Positions 17,402 to 25,219 of a stretch of DNA of 64,000 nucleotides are shown here, in pieces. The notes under the pieces were generated by a model that worked only from the letters and a program-made list of their open reading frames with translations, did not search any database and was not told where the DNA came from. The DNA is taken from contig JADKIW010000001.1 in assembly GCA_016721115.1 (NCBI GenBank), positions 3,363,501 through 3,427,500 on the forward strand. The letters are read 5' to 3'. The DNA comes from Candidatus Defluviilinea proxima (lineage in GTDB: Bacteria > Chloroflexota > Anaerolineae > Anaerolineales > Villigracilaceae). Every line of letters starts with the position of its first letter. Position 1 is the stretch's first letter. The position numbers and the translations under genes were made by a program.

Positions 17402-18769
17402 ATGCTCCTAAGAACCAAACTGCACGGCAAAACTTATGAATTCCCTGACATCCGTCTCCTCATGGGCAAAGCCAACGAGGAGAAATCTGGCGATACGCTT
17501 GCAGGCGTCGGCGCAGAGACCGCCGCCGAACGTGTCGCGGCAAAACTGGTGTTAGCGGAAGTTCCGTTGTGGGTGTTGAAAGAAAGTCCCGCTGTGCCCT
17601 ATGACGAAGACGAAGTTACACGCGTCATCCAAGATGCCGTAGACCAAAACATTTACAACGAGATCAAAGATTGGACGGTGGGTGAGTTCCGCGAATGGAT
17701 TTTGGCAGATACAACTTCAACACAAATGATCCATCGCATCTCCAATGGTTTGACGGCAGAGATGATCTCTGCGGTTACCAAGCTAATGTCCAATTTGGAT
17801 CTGATGCTTGCCGCAAAGAAGATTCCGCGCACCGCATATTGCAATAACATGATCGGGGAACCAGGGACGCTTTTATCGCGGCTCCAGCCCAATCATCCGA
17901 CTGATTCGCCCGAAGGTATCCGTGCCGAGATCTATGAAGGGCTTGCCTACGGGTCAGGTGATTCTGTGATCGGCATCAACCCTGTGGATGACTCCTATGG
18001 CTCGGTCTCGCGCCTTCTCGATATGTCATATGACGTCATCAAGACCTGGAACATCCCCACGCAAAATTGTGTGCTGGCACACGTCACCACCCAGATGAAA
18101 TGTATGGAATCGGGCTCGCCCGTTGGTTTGGTATTCCAATCTCTTTCTGGTTCACAAAAAGGCAACGACTCGTTTGGCATCTCGGTTGGTTTGCTCGATG
18201 AAGCATATGCACTTGCAAAAAAACATTGCTTCCCCAAGGGTCCGAACTTCATGTATTTTGAAACAGGTCAAGGTTCTGCTCTTTCCGCTGATGCACACAA
18301 CGGTTGGGATCAACTCACGCTCGAAGCCCGCAACTACGGACTTGCAAAACGCTACAGCCCGTATCAAGTCAATACCGTGGTCGGCTTCATCGGTCCTGAA
18401 TATCTTTATGATGCGCGTCAGATCCAACGTGCAGGGCTCGAAGATCATTTCATGGGCAAACTCACAGGCATCCCAATGGGATGTGACGCCTGTTATACCA
18501 ATCATGCACGCGCCGATCAAAACGCCATTGAGAATCTCGCGGTCATGCTCACTGCCGCAGGTTGTAATTACTTCATGGGCATTCCCATGGGCGACGACTC
18601 CATGCTTTCCTATCAAACAACGTCTTATCACGATGCACCGGCATTGCGACAACTCTTCAATCTTCGCCCCGCGCCCGAATTCGAAAAATGGATGGTCGAT
18701 CTCGGAATCATGAAAGATGGCGTCCTCACCGAAAAAGCAGGCGACCCGTCATTCTTCCTCAAGAGGTAA
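17402..18769 (+). CDS. eutB: Ethanolamine ammonia-lyase large subunit EutB
   Basis: 455 residues, full length. With EutC it forms the adenosylcobalamin-dependent lyase that turns ethanolamine into acetaldehyde and ammonia inside the compartment. Seen: GKANEEKSGDTLAGVGAETA at the N-terminus, GEPGTLLSRLQPNHPTDSPE, GDSVIGINPVDDS, YFETGQGSALSADAHNG (active-site region), GIPMGCDACYTNHA and NYFMGIPMGDDSMLSYQTTS. All are conserved EutB segments. AAGGAATC precedes the ATG. Only 3 bases separate it from eutC, so the subunits are made together. Confidence 0.97.
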   Translation: MLLRTKLHGKTYEFPDIRLLMGKANEEKSGDTLAGVGAETAAERVAAKLVLAEVPLWVLKESPAVPYDEDEVTRVIQDAVDQNIYNEIKDWTVGEFREWILADTTSTQMIHRISNGLTAEMISAVTKLMSNLDLMLAAKKIPRTAYCNNMIGEPGTLLSRLQPNHPTDSPEGIRAEIYEGLAYGSGDSVIGINPVDDSYGSVSRLLDMSYDVIKTWNIPTQNCVLAHVTTQMKCMESGSPVGLVFQSLSGSQKGNDSFGISVGLLDEAYALAKKHCFPKGPNFMYFETGQGSALSADAHNGWDQLTLEARNYGLAKRYSPYQVNTVVGFIGPEYLYDARQIQRAGLEDHFMGKLTGIPMGCDACYTNHARADQNAIENLAVMLTAAGCNYFMGIPMGDDSMLSYQTTSYHDAPALRQLFNLRPAPEFEKWMVDLGIMKDGVLTEKAGDPSFFLKR

Positions 18770-18772
18770 ATC

Positions 18773-19723
18773 ATGGATGACACCAAATTAAACGCGATAG
18801 TGGACGCAATCGTCCGCGAACTCAAAGCCTCTGGAGCCGTGAAGAACGCCTCGGACTCATCCGCGCCTGCCTCTGTTTCGACGACTCTATCCTCCGCTTC
18901 AGCCGTTCCCGTCCAAACACGCATTGCAACTTCCACTGCGAACTTGACCATTGACCTGCCCGACCCAGTGCTTCCAGAATATCGCTACAAACCACGTGTG
19001 AAAAATCCTAAAGATGCGAATGGTGTGAAAGCTTTGGTTGAATCAACAACCGCCCGCATCGGAGTCGGACGCGCAGGTCCGCGTTACAAGACAGCATCAT
19101 TGCTTCTCTTCCAAGGTGACCATGCTGTTACACAAGATGCACTTTATCGTGATGTAGATCAGAAACTGCTCGATGAATTCAATCTGTTCACCGTGCAGAC
19201 CAAAGTCACTGGCGGTAAACAGGAATATCTCCTCCGCCCCGACCTCGGACGTTTGCTCAACGATGACGCCAAACGCATCATCAACGAGAAATGCCAGAAG
19301 AATGTTAACATCCAACTCGTCGTCGGTGACGGACTCTCCGCTGCCGCGATCGAAGCCAACCTGCGACAAATTTTTCCCGTTATCAAACAAGGTGCTCAGA
19401 CAGCGAACTTAACCTTCGGTACACCGTTCTTCGTCAAATACGCGCGCGTCGGTGTGATGAACGATATCGGCGAACTCATCAAACCTGATGTGGTCATCCT
19501 CCTCATCGGCGAACGCCCTGGTCTGGGACGTGCTGAGTCCATGAGTGCCTACATGGGATACAAACCCAAATACGGTGACACCGACGCCGACCGCGATGTT
19601 GTCTGCAACATCTTCGAGAACGGCGGAACCAATCCGCTTGAAGGCGGCGCGTTCGTCGTGCAGATCGCACAAAAGATGCGGAAGAGCCAGGCCTCTGGCG
19701 TGAAGTTGAAGATGATGAAGTAA
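18773..19723 (+). CDS. eutC: Ethanolamine ammonia-lyase small subunit EutC
   Basis: 316 residues. Residues 1-20 (MDDTKLNAIVDAIVRELKAS) form an amphipathic helix followed by an Ala/Ser/Thr/Pro linker to about residue 55, the layout of an N-terminal encapsulation peptide that targets EutBC to the shell. The catalytic core follows: ARIGVGRAGPRYKT, QLVVGDGLSAAAIEANL, FVKYARVGVMNDIGE, LIGERPGLGRAESMSAYMGY and CNIFENGGTNPLEGGAF. The core binds the lower face of cobalamin. It is longer than minimal EutC because of the targeting segment. Confidence 0.96.
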   Translation: MDDTKLNAIVDAIVRELKASGAVKNASDSSAPASVSTTLSSASAVPVQTRIATSTANLTIDLPDPVLPEYRYKPRVKNPKDANGVKALVESTTARIGVGRAGPRYKTASLLLFQGDHAVTQDALYRDVDQKLLDEFNLFTVQTKVTGGKQEYLLRPDLGRLLNDDAKRIINEKCQKNVNIQLVVGDGLSAAAIEANLRQIFPVIKQGAQTANLTFGTPFFVKYARVGVMNDIGELIKPDVVILLIGERPGLGRAESMSAYMGYKPKYGDTDADRDVVCNIFENGGTNPLEGGAFVVQIAQKMRKSQASGVKLKMMK

Positions 19724-19733
19724 GGAAATAACC

Positions 19734-20390
19734 ATGCCAATCCTCGACCCTCTCTACGGCACACCCCTCGCGATGCAACTCATCCCACAAGTGGATCGAA
19801 ACTTCGCGGAACATCTCAAGCTCCGCGATGATCAACGTTCCATTGGTCTCATCAGCGTAGACAACGATGATGCCACTTACACCGCCATTGACGAAGCAAC
19901 CAAGATGGCAGATGTCGAAGTGGTGTATGCCAAGTCGTTTTATGCGGGTGCGAAACACACCTCAGGGAAATGGTCAGGGGAGATTATGGCAATTCTTGCT
20001 GGACCAGACCCCGCCGAAGTACGAGCCGGGCTGAATGCCGCAGTGGACTACATCAAGACAAAAGCGATTTGGTATTCCGCCAACGACGATGATTCCATTG
20101 CCTTCTTCCCGCACGTTATCTCCAGAACAGGATCGTATCTTTCGAGTGTGTGCAACATCCCGTTAGGAAGTCCAATTGCGTATCTCGTGGCAACACCGAA
20201 TGAAGGCTTGGTCGCATTGGATGCGGCGTTGAAGTCTGCGAACGTGAGCATTGTGGCGTTGACCATGCCGCCATCTGAAACAAATTATATGGGCGTGATG
20301 CTGACTGGTGACCAACCCGCCTGCCAAGCCGCGGCATTGGCGTTTCAAAATAAAGTATTAGATGTTGCGGCAAATCCGATTAATTATTAA
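19734..20390 (+). CDS. eutL: BMC-T shell protein EutL
   Basis: 218 residues, the normal EutL length, with two fused BMC domains that trimerise to make a gated pore. Seen: LIPQVDRNFAEHLKLRDDQR, GLISVDNDDATYTAIDEATK, VVYAKSFYAGA, GPDPAEVRAGLNAAVDYI, and in the second domain HVISRTGSYLSS and SPIAYLVATPNEGLVALDAA. A ribosome-binding site (AAGGAAATAACC) precedes the ATG, which follows eutC by 10 bp. Confidence 0.95.
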   Translation: MPILDPLYGTPLAMQLIPQVDRNFAEHLKLRDDQRSIGLISVDNDDATYTAIDEATKMADVEVVYAKSFYAGAKHTSGKWSGEIMAILAGPDPAEVRAGLNAAVDYIKTKAIWYSANDDDSIAFFPHVISRTGSYLSSVCNIPLGSPIAYLVATPNEGLVALDAALKSANVSIVALTMPPSETNYMGVMLTGDQPACQAAALAFQNKVLDVAANPINY

Positions 20391-20393
20391 TTA

Positions 20394-20438
20394 TGGAGTC
20401 GCCAGCTTGCTGACGACGGGAGCAAGCTGGCGACTCCA
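20394..20438. repeat. Long palindrome between eutL and eutE
   Basis: TGGAGTCGCCAGCTTGCT (20394-20411) and its exact inverse AGCAAGCTGGCGACTCCA (20421-20438) with a 9-nt loop. Eighteen perfect base pairs. A dispersed-repeat look rather than a terminator, as no clear U-run follows. Confidence 0.85.
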
Positions 20439-20452
20439 AAAAGGTTTTTCTT

Positions 20453-21970
20453 ATGACCGACATCGATAAAGACCTACTCTCCATTCAAGAAGCCCGTACG
20501 CTGGCAACACAAGCGCGTGATGCCCAGCGGAAATTTCTGCACGCTACGCAAGCTGAAGTGGATCGTATCTGCGCGGCGATGGCGCAAGCTGCGGCGGATG
20601 CGGCGGTGACGCTCGGCAAAATGGCAAATGAAGAGACGGGTTATGGTGTGCCTGAACATAAGACACTCAAGAACTTGTTGGCGTCGAAATTATTATGGGA
20701 TGAGATCAAGGACATTCCCACTGTAGGTGTGATCCGTAGTGACAAACAAAAGGGAGTCTACGATATCGCCTGGCCGATGGGTGTTGTCGCGGCGTTGACG
20801 CCATCAACCAACCCCACATCCACGACGATCTACAAAACATTGATCGCAGTGAAAGCAAAGAATGCGATCGTTATTGCACCACATCCGTTCGCGGCGAAAT
20901 GTTGCGCAGAAGCGATTCGCATCATGGCAGAAGCTGGCGAGCGGGCAGGGATGCCGAAGGGCTTGATCTCGTGCCTCACCAAAGTGACTCTCCCAGGCAC
21001 GCAGGAATTGATGAAACACAAATACGTTGCGTTGATCCTCGCTACGGGCGGTTCCGATATGGTGCGCGCCGCACATTCGGTTGGCAAACCTGCATATGGC
21101 GTTGGACCTGGTAATGTTCCTGCTTACGTTGATCGTTCTGCAGATGTAGCAAAAGCCGCAAAGTATATCGTTGCATCGAAGGCTTTCGATCACTCCGTCA
21201 TTTGCGCTACTGAACAAGCTGTTGTTGCTGATCGTCCCATTGCCGCACAACTGGAAGAACGAATGAAAGCCGAAGGCGCATTCTTCGTTGACGAGAACAT
21301 CAAGCAGATACTCGCAAAGAATTTATTCGTTGGTCATTTGCCAAACCCGAAAGGCGTTGGCAAGAGTCCGCAACAACTCGCTCAACAATATGGCTTCAGT
21401 GTCCCTGATTGGGCGCGCATTCTCGTAGCGCGCCTTAACAGCGTCGGCCCTGATGAACCGCTCTCGGGCGAAAAGCTTACCACCGTCCTCGGCTGGTATG
21501 AAGTGGATGGTTGGGAACAGGGCTGTGAACGCTCACTCGAAATGATCAACTATGGTGGCCGCGGTCACTCGCAGGTTATTCACGCACGTGATGAAAACGT
21601 CATCATGAAGTTTGGCCTTGAGAAACCTGTCTTCCGCATCGTTGTCAATACGTTTGGTACGCTTGGCACCACGGGCTATACTACTGGCCTGATGCCGTCC
21701 TTCACTCTCGGCTCTGGCGGTGTAGGCGGCGCGATCACAGGTGACAACATCACCGTGCATCACATGTACAACGTAAAGCGCCTGGCCTATGAAATTCGGA
21801 TTGCGCCGGATGCCGCGTTTGCTCCAGGATCAACGGATACGCAAGCCGCGCGCAATGCCTTCACTGGCGGAGCGCCTCATTCTTTGTCCGAAGTTGGTTC
21901 TGTTTCTGAAAGTGATTCTCAAGTGGAAGAGATTGTGCGTCGTGTCTTGTTGGAGTTGAAAAATAAATGA
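20453..21970 (+). CDS. eutE: Acetylating aldehyde dehydrogenase EutE/PduP family
   Basis: 505 residues. Converts acetaldehyde, NAD+ and CoA to acetyl-CoA within the compartment. Seen: KMANEETGYGVPEHKTLKN, PSTNPTSTTIYKTLIAVKA, ILATGGSDMVRAAHSVGKPA, GVGPGNVPAYVDRSADV and the catalytic cysteine in SVICATEQ. The C-terminal 17 residues (DSQVEEIVRRVLLELKNK region) form an amphipathic helix after a Gly/Ser-rich linker, an encapsulation peptide at the C-terminus rather than the N-terminus as in Salmonella PduP. The next gene is a shell protein, in line with cargo function. Confidence 0.94.
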   Translation: MTDIDKDLLSIQEARTLATQARDAQRKFLHATQAEVDRICAAMAQAAADAAVTLGKMANEETGYGVPEHKTLKNLLASKLLWDEIKDIPTVGVIRSDKQKGVYDIAWPMGVVAALTPSTNPTSTTIYKTLIAVKAKNAIVIAPHPFAAKCCAEAIRIMAEAGERAGMPKGLISCLTKVTLPGTQELMKHKYVALILATGGSDMVRAAHSVGKPAYGVGPGNVPAYVDRSADVAKAAKYIVASKAFDHSVICATEQAVVADRPIAAQLEERMKAEGAFFVDENIKQILAKNLFVGHLPNPKGVGKSPQQLAQQYGFSVPDWARILVARLNSVGPDEPLSGEKLTTVLGWYEVDGWEQGCERSLEMINYGGRGHSQVIHARDENVIMKFGLEKPVFRIVVNTFGTLGTTGYTTGLMPSFTLGSGGVGGAITGDNITVHHMYNVKRLAYEIRIAPDAAFAPGSTDTQAARNAFTGGAPHSLSEVGSVSESDSQVEEIVRRVLLELKNK

Positions 21971-22006
21971 TGAAGGATGAATAAAAAATCCGTGGCTGAG
22001 ATTTTT

Positions 22007-22059
22007 TAGACGCCAGACATCAGGACTGAAAACTTTTCAGCCTTGATGTCCGATGTCTA
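22007..22059. repeat. Imperfect hairpin repeat between eutE and eutM
   Basis: TAGAC..GACATCA..CTGAAAA pairs with TTTTCAG..TGATGTC..TGTCTA with small bulges. It precedes a GTAGGGGCG-type palindrome in the same 150-bp gap. Confidence 0.65.
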
Positions 22060-22066
22060 ATCGGAA

Positions 22067-22092
22067 GTATGGGCGAGGTAACCCGCCCCTAC
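22067..22092. repeat. GTAGGGGCG-type palindrome, copy 2 (imperfect)
   Basis: GTATGGGCGAGGT-AACCCGCCCCTAC; right arm CGCCCCTAC identical to the other copies, left arm with one mismatch (GTATGGGCG). Located 30 bp upstream of eutM. Confidence 0.65.
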
Positions 22093-22122
22093 AGAATCAT
22101 TATTCAAAAGGAGAAGTAAGCC

Positions 22123-22446
22123 ATGCCCGTAGATGTAGCAATGATCGCTTTAGGAATGGTTGAGACCAAAGGTTTGGTAGGGGCAATTGAAGCCGCCGAT
22201 GCGATGGTCAAAGCCGCAAACGTGACGCTGATCGGTAGTGAATATGTCGGTGGCGGATATGTGACCGTGATGGTACGCGGTGATGTCGGTGCTGTCAAAG
22301 CCGCCACAGATGCAGGTGCCGCCGCCGCCAAACGCGTTGGCGAACTTGCGTCGGTTCATGTCATCCCAAGACCACATGCCGATGTTGAGATGATCCTGCC
22401 GCAAAACACGAAGGGTTCCTTCGGCGGCCGCAATAAAGAAAAATAA
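22123..22446 (+). CDS. eutM: BMC-H shell protein EutM
   Basis: 107 residues, a single BMC domain that forms the hexameric tiles of the shell. Seen: ALGMVETKGLVGAIEAADAM, AANVTLIGSEYVGGGYVTVM, VRGDVGAVKAATDAGAAAAK and VHVIPRPHADVEMILP. The pore loop reads around residues 36-42. AAAAGGAGAAGTAAGCC before the ATG is a strong ribosome-binding site, fitting the high copy number needed. The short tail after the BMC domain (NTKGSFGGRNKEK) is unstructured. Confidence 0.96.
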   Translation: MPVDVAMIALGMVETKGLVGAIEAADAMVKAANVTLIGSEYVGGGYVTVMVRGDVGAVKAATDAGAAAAKRVGELASVHVIPRPHADVEMILPQNTKGSFGGRNKEK

Positions 22447-22537
22447 AGTAGACAGGTAAATAAGCGCGCAAGTAGACAAGTAAACAAGGACGCACGTATA
22501 TCGTGTGTACTGTTTACATGTATACCTGTCTACCTTT
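22445..22537. repeat. Nested hairpin repeat between eutM and eutQ
   Basis: Outer arms AAAGTAGACAGGTA (22445-22458) and TACCTGTCTACCTTT (22523-22537); inner pairs GTAAACA/TGTTTAC and CACG/CGTG make one long imperfect stem of about 93 bases that fills the gap completely. AGTAGACA occurs twice in the left half, so the element itself looks internally repeated. Confidence 0.7.
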
Positions 22538-22540
22538 CTC

Positions 22541-23089
22541 ATGCCTCGCCAACTATTCACCGCTGACGATATTCGTCGTCTCGCGCATGATCGCGTCGAG
22601 ATTCTTTTGCTTGCGCCGGACGATATTGTCACATCTGAAGCCGCCGATACAGCGTTCGCTTTGAGCGTGAAACTGATTCGAGAAACAGGATCAGCCGTCG
22701 GCTTAAAGAGTGAAGCGTCTAGTCCTGACATCCCGCCATTGAAAGTGGTGCGCGGTGGGAACGTCCAGATGGAACGATTTCTCGATGGCGTCCAGACGTC
22801 GGGCGCAAATGTCCGTTTGAAAGATGTTGTCACTACCGAAGATCGTTCACCGATGGGCGCTGGGTTTATGGCGCTCGATAAAGGTGAAATGCAGTGGACC
22901 TTGACATACGATGAAATGGACATCGTTCTCGAGGGCGAGCTGGTGATCACGCGCGGCAATGAGCAGGTGCGTGGCGGCGTGGGCGATGTGATCTACATCC
23001 CGAAAGGGTCGAGCATCACATTTGGAACCCCAAGCCATACGCGCTTTGTCTATGTGGTGTTCCCTGTAAATTGGAACGAAGGCAAATGA
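22541..23089 (+). CDS. eutQ: EutQ, cupin-domain ethanolamine utilisation protein
   Basis: Start at 22541, because the ATG at 22505 lies inside the hairpin repeat. 182 residues. The N-terminal 35 residues (LFTADDIRRLAHDRVEILLL, then TSEAADTA) are the short EutQ/EutT-type targeting module; a linker follows; the cupin barrel spans about 80-180 with GEMQWTLTYDEMDIVLEGEL and GGVGDVIYIPKGSSITFGTP. EutQ of Salmonella has been reported to act as an acetate kinase during anaerobic ethanolamine use. No eutD or other phosphotransacetylase is in the window to feed it. Confidence 0.9.
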   Translation: MPRQLFTADDIRRLAHDRVEILLLAPDDIVTSEAADTAFALSVKLIRETGSAVGLKSEASSPDIPPLKVVRGGNVQMERFLDGVQTSGANVRLKDVVTTEDRSPMGAGFMALDKGEMQWTLTYDEMDIVLEGELVITRGNEQVRGGVGDVIYIPKGSSITFGTPSHTRFVYVVFPVNWNEGK

Positions 23090-23137
23090 TGAAGGCAGAA
23101 GGATGATTGATGAATCAAGAAAGAGAAAAGACGAAAG

Positions 23138-23965
23138 ATGAATCCTGATCTTTCAAGCCTTCTTCAACAGACAGACCGTGTGATGATAGGCGGAGCCCAT
23201 GGCAATGGACAAGACACGAGTTATCGCGGCGTAGTTCATGTGGGTGTTGACCTCGGTACAGCATACACGGTGCTGGTCGTGCTGGATGAGAATTACAAGC
23301 CGATCGCAGGCGAGTATCAATTTGCACAGGTGACACGAGATGGGCTTGTAGTGGACTTTGTCGGTGCGGTGGATCTGTTGCGCACGATGAAGTCAAAGGT
23401 TGAACAGAAACTTGGGTTCACATTGACCTCTGCCGCGACGGCATATCCGCCGGGAGTGCCAGAGGCTGAGAGGCGCGCCACGGCAAATGTGCTCTATGGC
23501 GCAGGTTTGGAATGTACGGGTTTCGTTGACGAGCCAACTGCCGCGAACAATGTGTTGAGGATCCGTGATGGCGCGATCGTGGATGTGGGCGGCGGTACGA
23601 CAGGTATTGCCATCTTCAAAGATGGCGAGGTGGTATACACCGCCGATGAAGCGACAGGCGGAACCCACTTCTCGTTGGTGATCGCTGGTTCAACAGGATC
23701 AACCTTCGAAGAGGCAGAAGCGCTAAAGAAAGACCCAAAGGAACAGACCCGGCTGTTTCCTGTTATCCGCCCGGTGATGGAGAAAGTTGGTTCCATCGTC
23801 AACCGGCATGTTGCTGGTCATCAAATTGATAAGTTGTATTTGGTTGGCGGTACGTGTGCTTATCCGGGAATGGACAAGGTCATCGAAGAGGTGACTGGCA
23901 TTGCGACGGTGTTACCCGGTAATCCCTTGTTCGTTACGCCGCTTGGGATTGCGATGAATAATTAA
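23138..23965 (+). CDS. eutJ: EutJ, Hsp70-like chaperone of the ethanolamine operon
   Basis: 275 residues, usual length. Actin/Hsp70-fold protein found in eut operons; the role is not settled, with chaperone or enzyme-reactivation functions proposed. Seen: GVDLGTAYTVLVVLDE (phosphate 1), AATAYPPGVPEAERRATANV, VDEPTAANNVL, IVDVGGGTTGIAIF (phosphate 2) and YLVGGTCAYPGMDKVIEE (adenosine motif). With eutA damaged, this is the only intact actin-fold ATPase left in the locus. Confidence 0.93.
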   Translation: MNPDLSSLLQQTDRVMIGGAHGNGQDTSYRGVVHVGVDLGTAYTVLVVLDENYKPIAGEYQFAQVTRDGLVVDFVGAVDLLRTMKSKVEQKLGFTLTSAATAYPPGVPEAERRATANVLYGAGLECTGFVDEPTAANNVLRIRDGAIVDVGGGTTGIAIFKDGEVVYTADEATGGTHFSLVIAGSTGSTFEEAEALKKDPKEQTRLFPVIRPVMEKVGSIVNRHVAGHQIDKLYLVGGTCAYPGMDKVIEEVTGIATVLPGNPLFVTPLGIAMNN

Positions 23966-23973
23966 CATCATTT

Positions 23974-24064
23974 CGTCATTGCGAACGCCGAAGGCGTGAA
24001 GCAATCCCCACTTACCATGAGGAGATTGCTTCGTCGCAAAGAGCAAGTGCGCTCCTCGCAACGA
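23974..24064. repeat. Dispersed GTCATTGCGA / GAAGCAATCCCC repeat, copy 1
   Basis: CGTCATTGCGAACGCC..GTGAAGCAATCCCC and the inverse half GGAGATTGCTTCGTCGC..CTCCTCGCAACGAC. This is a widespread bacterial repeat type. A second copy lies at 60896-60980. It separates eutJ from the next shell gene. Confidence 0.85.
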
Positions 24065-24083
24065 CATGAGACATTGGAGACAT

Positions 24084-24716
24084 ATGGCATCGGAAAAATT
24101 TTCATTACGCGTTTACTCATATCTCGACCGAATGCAACCGCAATATGCGGCATTTGTCGGAACGATCACACAAGGTGACCTGCCGACAGAGGGCATGGCT
24201 TCCCTGTATGTGGAAGTTGCGCCGGGCAATGAGGTCTTCCGCCTTGTGGATATCGCCGTCAAATCTACAGAAGCCAAGCCGGGCGCGCAGATCGTTGAGC
24301 GCGAGTTCGGCATGTTCGAGGTCCATTCGCATTCACAATCCGAGGTGCTGGAAGCGGGCCGGATCGTGTTAGATAGACTCGGCCTGAAACCAGAAGAACG
24401 CATCAAGCCTTTCATTGCTTCGGTGCAGATCATCACCAACGTGGACCCCTATCAGGCGCAGTTGTTGAATCGCTTCCGCCGTGGCTCAATGCTTGTCCCT
24501 GGTGAGACGATGCTCGTATTGGAATGTGCACCCGCCGCTTATATCAATTACGCGGTCAACGAAGCGGAGAAAGGTGCGACGATCAAGATCTTGCACGTCT
24601 CGTCCGTTGGGCGGTTTGGTCGTATGTGGCTCTCTGGCTCTGAAGCTGAGATCGTGTCTGCGCGGAATGCGGCAGTGAAAGCATTGGAAGAGTTGGAAGG
24701 ACGGCCTGAGAAATAA
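24084..24716 (+). CDS. BMC-domain shell-like protein, two-domain (unusual)
   Basis: Start at 24084 (GGAGA upstream) rather than 24066. 210 residues. The second half (about residues 125-205; GSMLVPGETMLVLECAPAAY, INYAVNEAEKGATIKI, VGRFGRMWLSG) reads as a BMC domain. The first half (VYSYLDRMQPQYAAFVGTIT, EGMASLYVEVAPGNEVFRLV, SQSEVLEAGRIVLDRLGL) has BMC-like length and alternation but weak similarity to standard families. It is not EutL, EutK or PduB/PduT by eye. A tandem BMC-T trimer is the likely form. Its stop is 2 bp before the next gene. Confidence 0.7.
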   Translation: MASEKFSLRVYSYLDRMQPQYAAFVGTITQGDLPTEGMASLYVEVAPGNEVFRLVDIAVKSTEAKPGAQIVEREFGMFEVHSHSQSEVLEAGRIVLDRLGLKPEERIKPFIASVQIITNVDPYQAQLLNRFRRGSMLVPGETMLVLECAPAAYINYAVNEAEKGATIKILHVSSVGRFGRMWLSGSEAEIVSARNAAVKALEELEGRPEK

Positions 24717-24718
24717 TT

Positions 24719-25060
24719 ATGGCAAAAACCTTTTACACCGAACGCGATATTGACGATATGAAAGCTAGAGGAGTCACATCCATTGATGTGACAGATAATG
24801 TGGTCATCACTGACTTGGCCTTGGAACGCGCCATGAAACTTGACATGAAGATCAACCGCGTTGAAACGGCATCCGCCCCAAAAGCGACGTATAGCCCTTC
24901 GGTGAATCTGTACGTCTCTGCTGTGCATGAGATCGCCAAACCATCGGATGCCGACCTAAAGCAGAAGATCAAGTCCGCTGTGTTGGCGAAATTAGATGGT
25001 CAAGTGGACGGGGCGTTATTGGATGCTGTGATTGCGCGTGTGTTGAATGGAATGAAGTAG
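24719..25060 (+). CDS. Small microcompartment-associated protein: EutQ-like N-terminus plus encapsulation-peptide-like tail
   Basis: 113 residues. Residues 1-45 (FYTERDIDDMKARGVTSIDV, then ITDLALERAMKLDMKI) resemble the N-terminal module of EutQ and EutT (ITANDIRAA...ITPEAREVA in the enterobacterial EutQ) and of the EutQ in this operon. A linker follows, then a helical tail SDADLKQKIKSAVLAKLDG and LLDAVIARVLNGMK with the heptad pattern of encapsulation peptides. No catalytic domain lies between. It is the last gene of the run and follows the BMC-T-like gene by 2 bp. It may be an adaptor linking cargo and shell; function is inference. Confidence 0.65.
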   Translation: MAKTFYTERDIDDMKARGVTSIDVTDNVVITDLALERAMKLDMKINRVETASAPKATYSPSVNLYVSAVHEIAKPSDADLKQKIKSAVLAKLDGQVDGALLDAVIARVLNGMK

Positions 25061-25098
25061 GTGTAGGGGGCTAATGCTGTCATTGTTTCTGGACACAC

Positions 25099-25206
25099 AT
25101 GAAGATCAGCAATATAGCCGATGACATCAAAGACGATGTTGAGCTTTTTGTATTATCTGTTTCTAATTATTTGAACAATACGATCATTTTCGTGGATGGC
25201 GGTTGA
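25099..25206 (+). pseudogene. Relict 3' end of a short-chain dehydrogenase gene
   Basis: A 35-codon frame ends with ADDIKDDVELFVLSVSNYLN and then IIFVDGG, very like the end of SDR enzymes (valFLaSp.s.yitGqtifVDGG). Nothing upstream continues it. It looks like the leftover 3' end of a dehydrogenase ahead of the uronate operon, which itself contains a full SDR. Confidence 0.5.
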
Positions 25207-25219
25207 CTGGCGTGCTACT

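Noticed and set aside
18123..18713. Long overlapping ORF inside eutB on the same strand
   Set aside because: Alternative-frame shadow of a fully convincing eutB.
22505..22540. Upstream start for eutQ
   Set aside because: The extra residues would be translated from the hairpin repeat and do not match EutQ.
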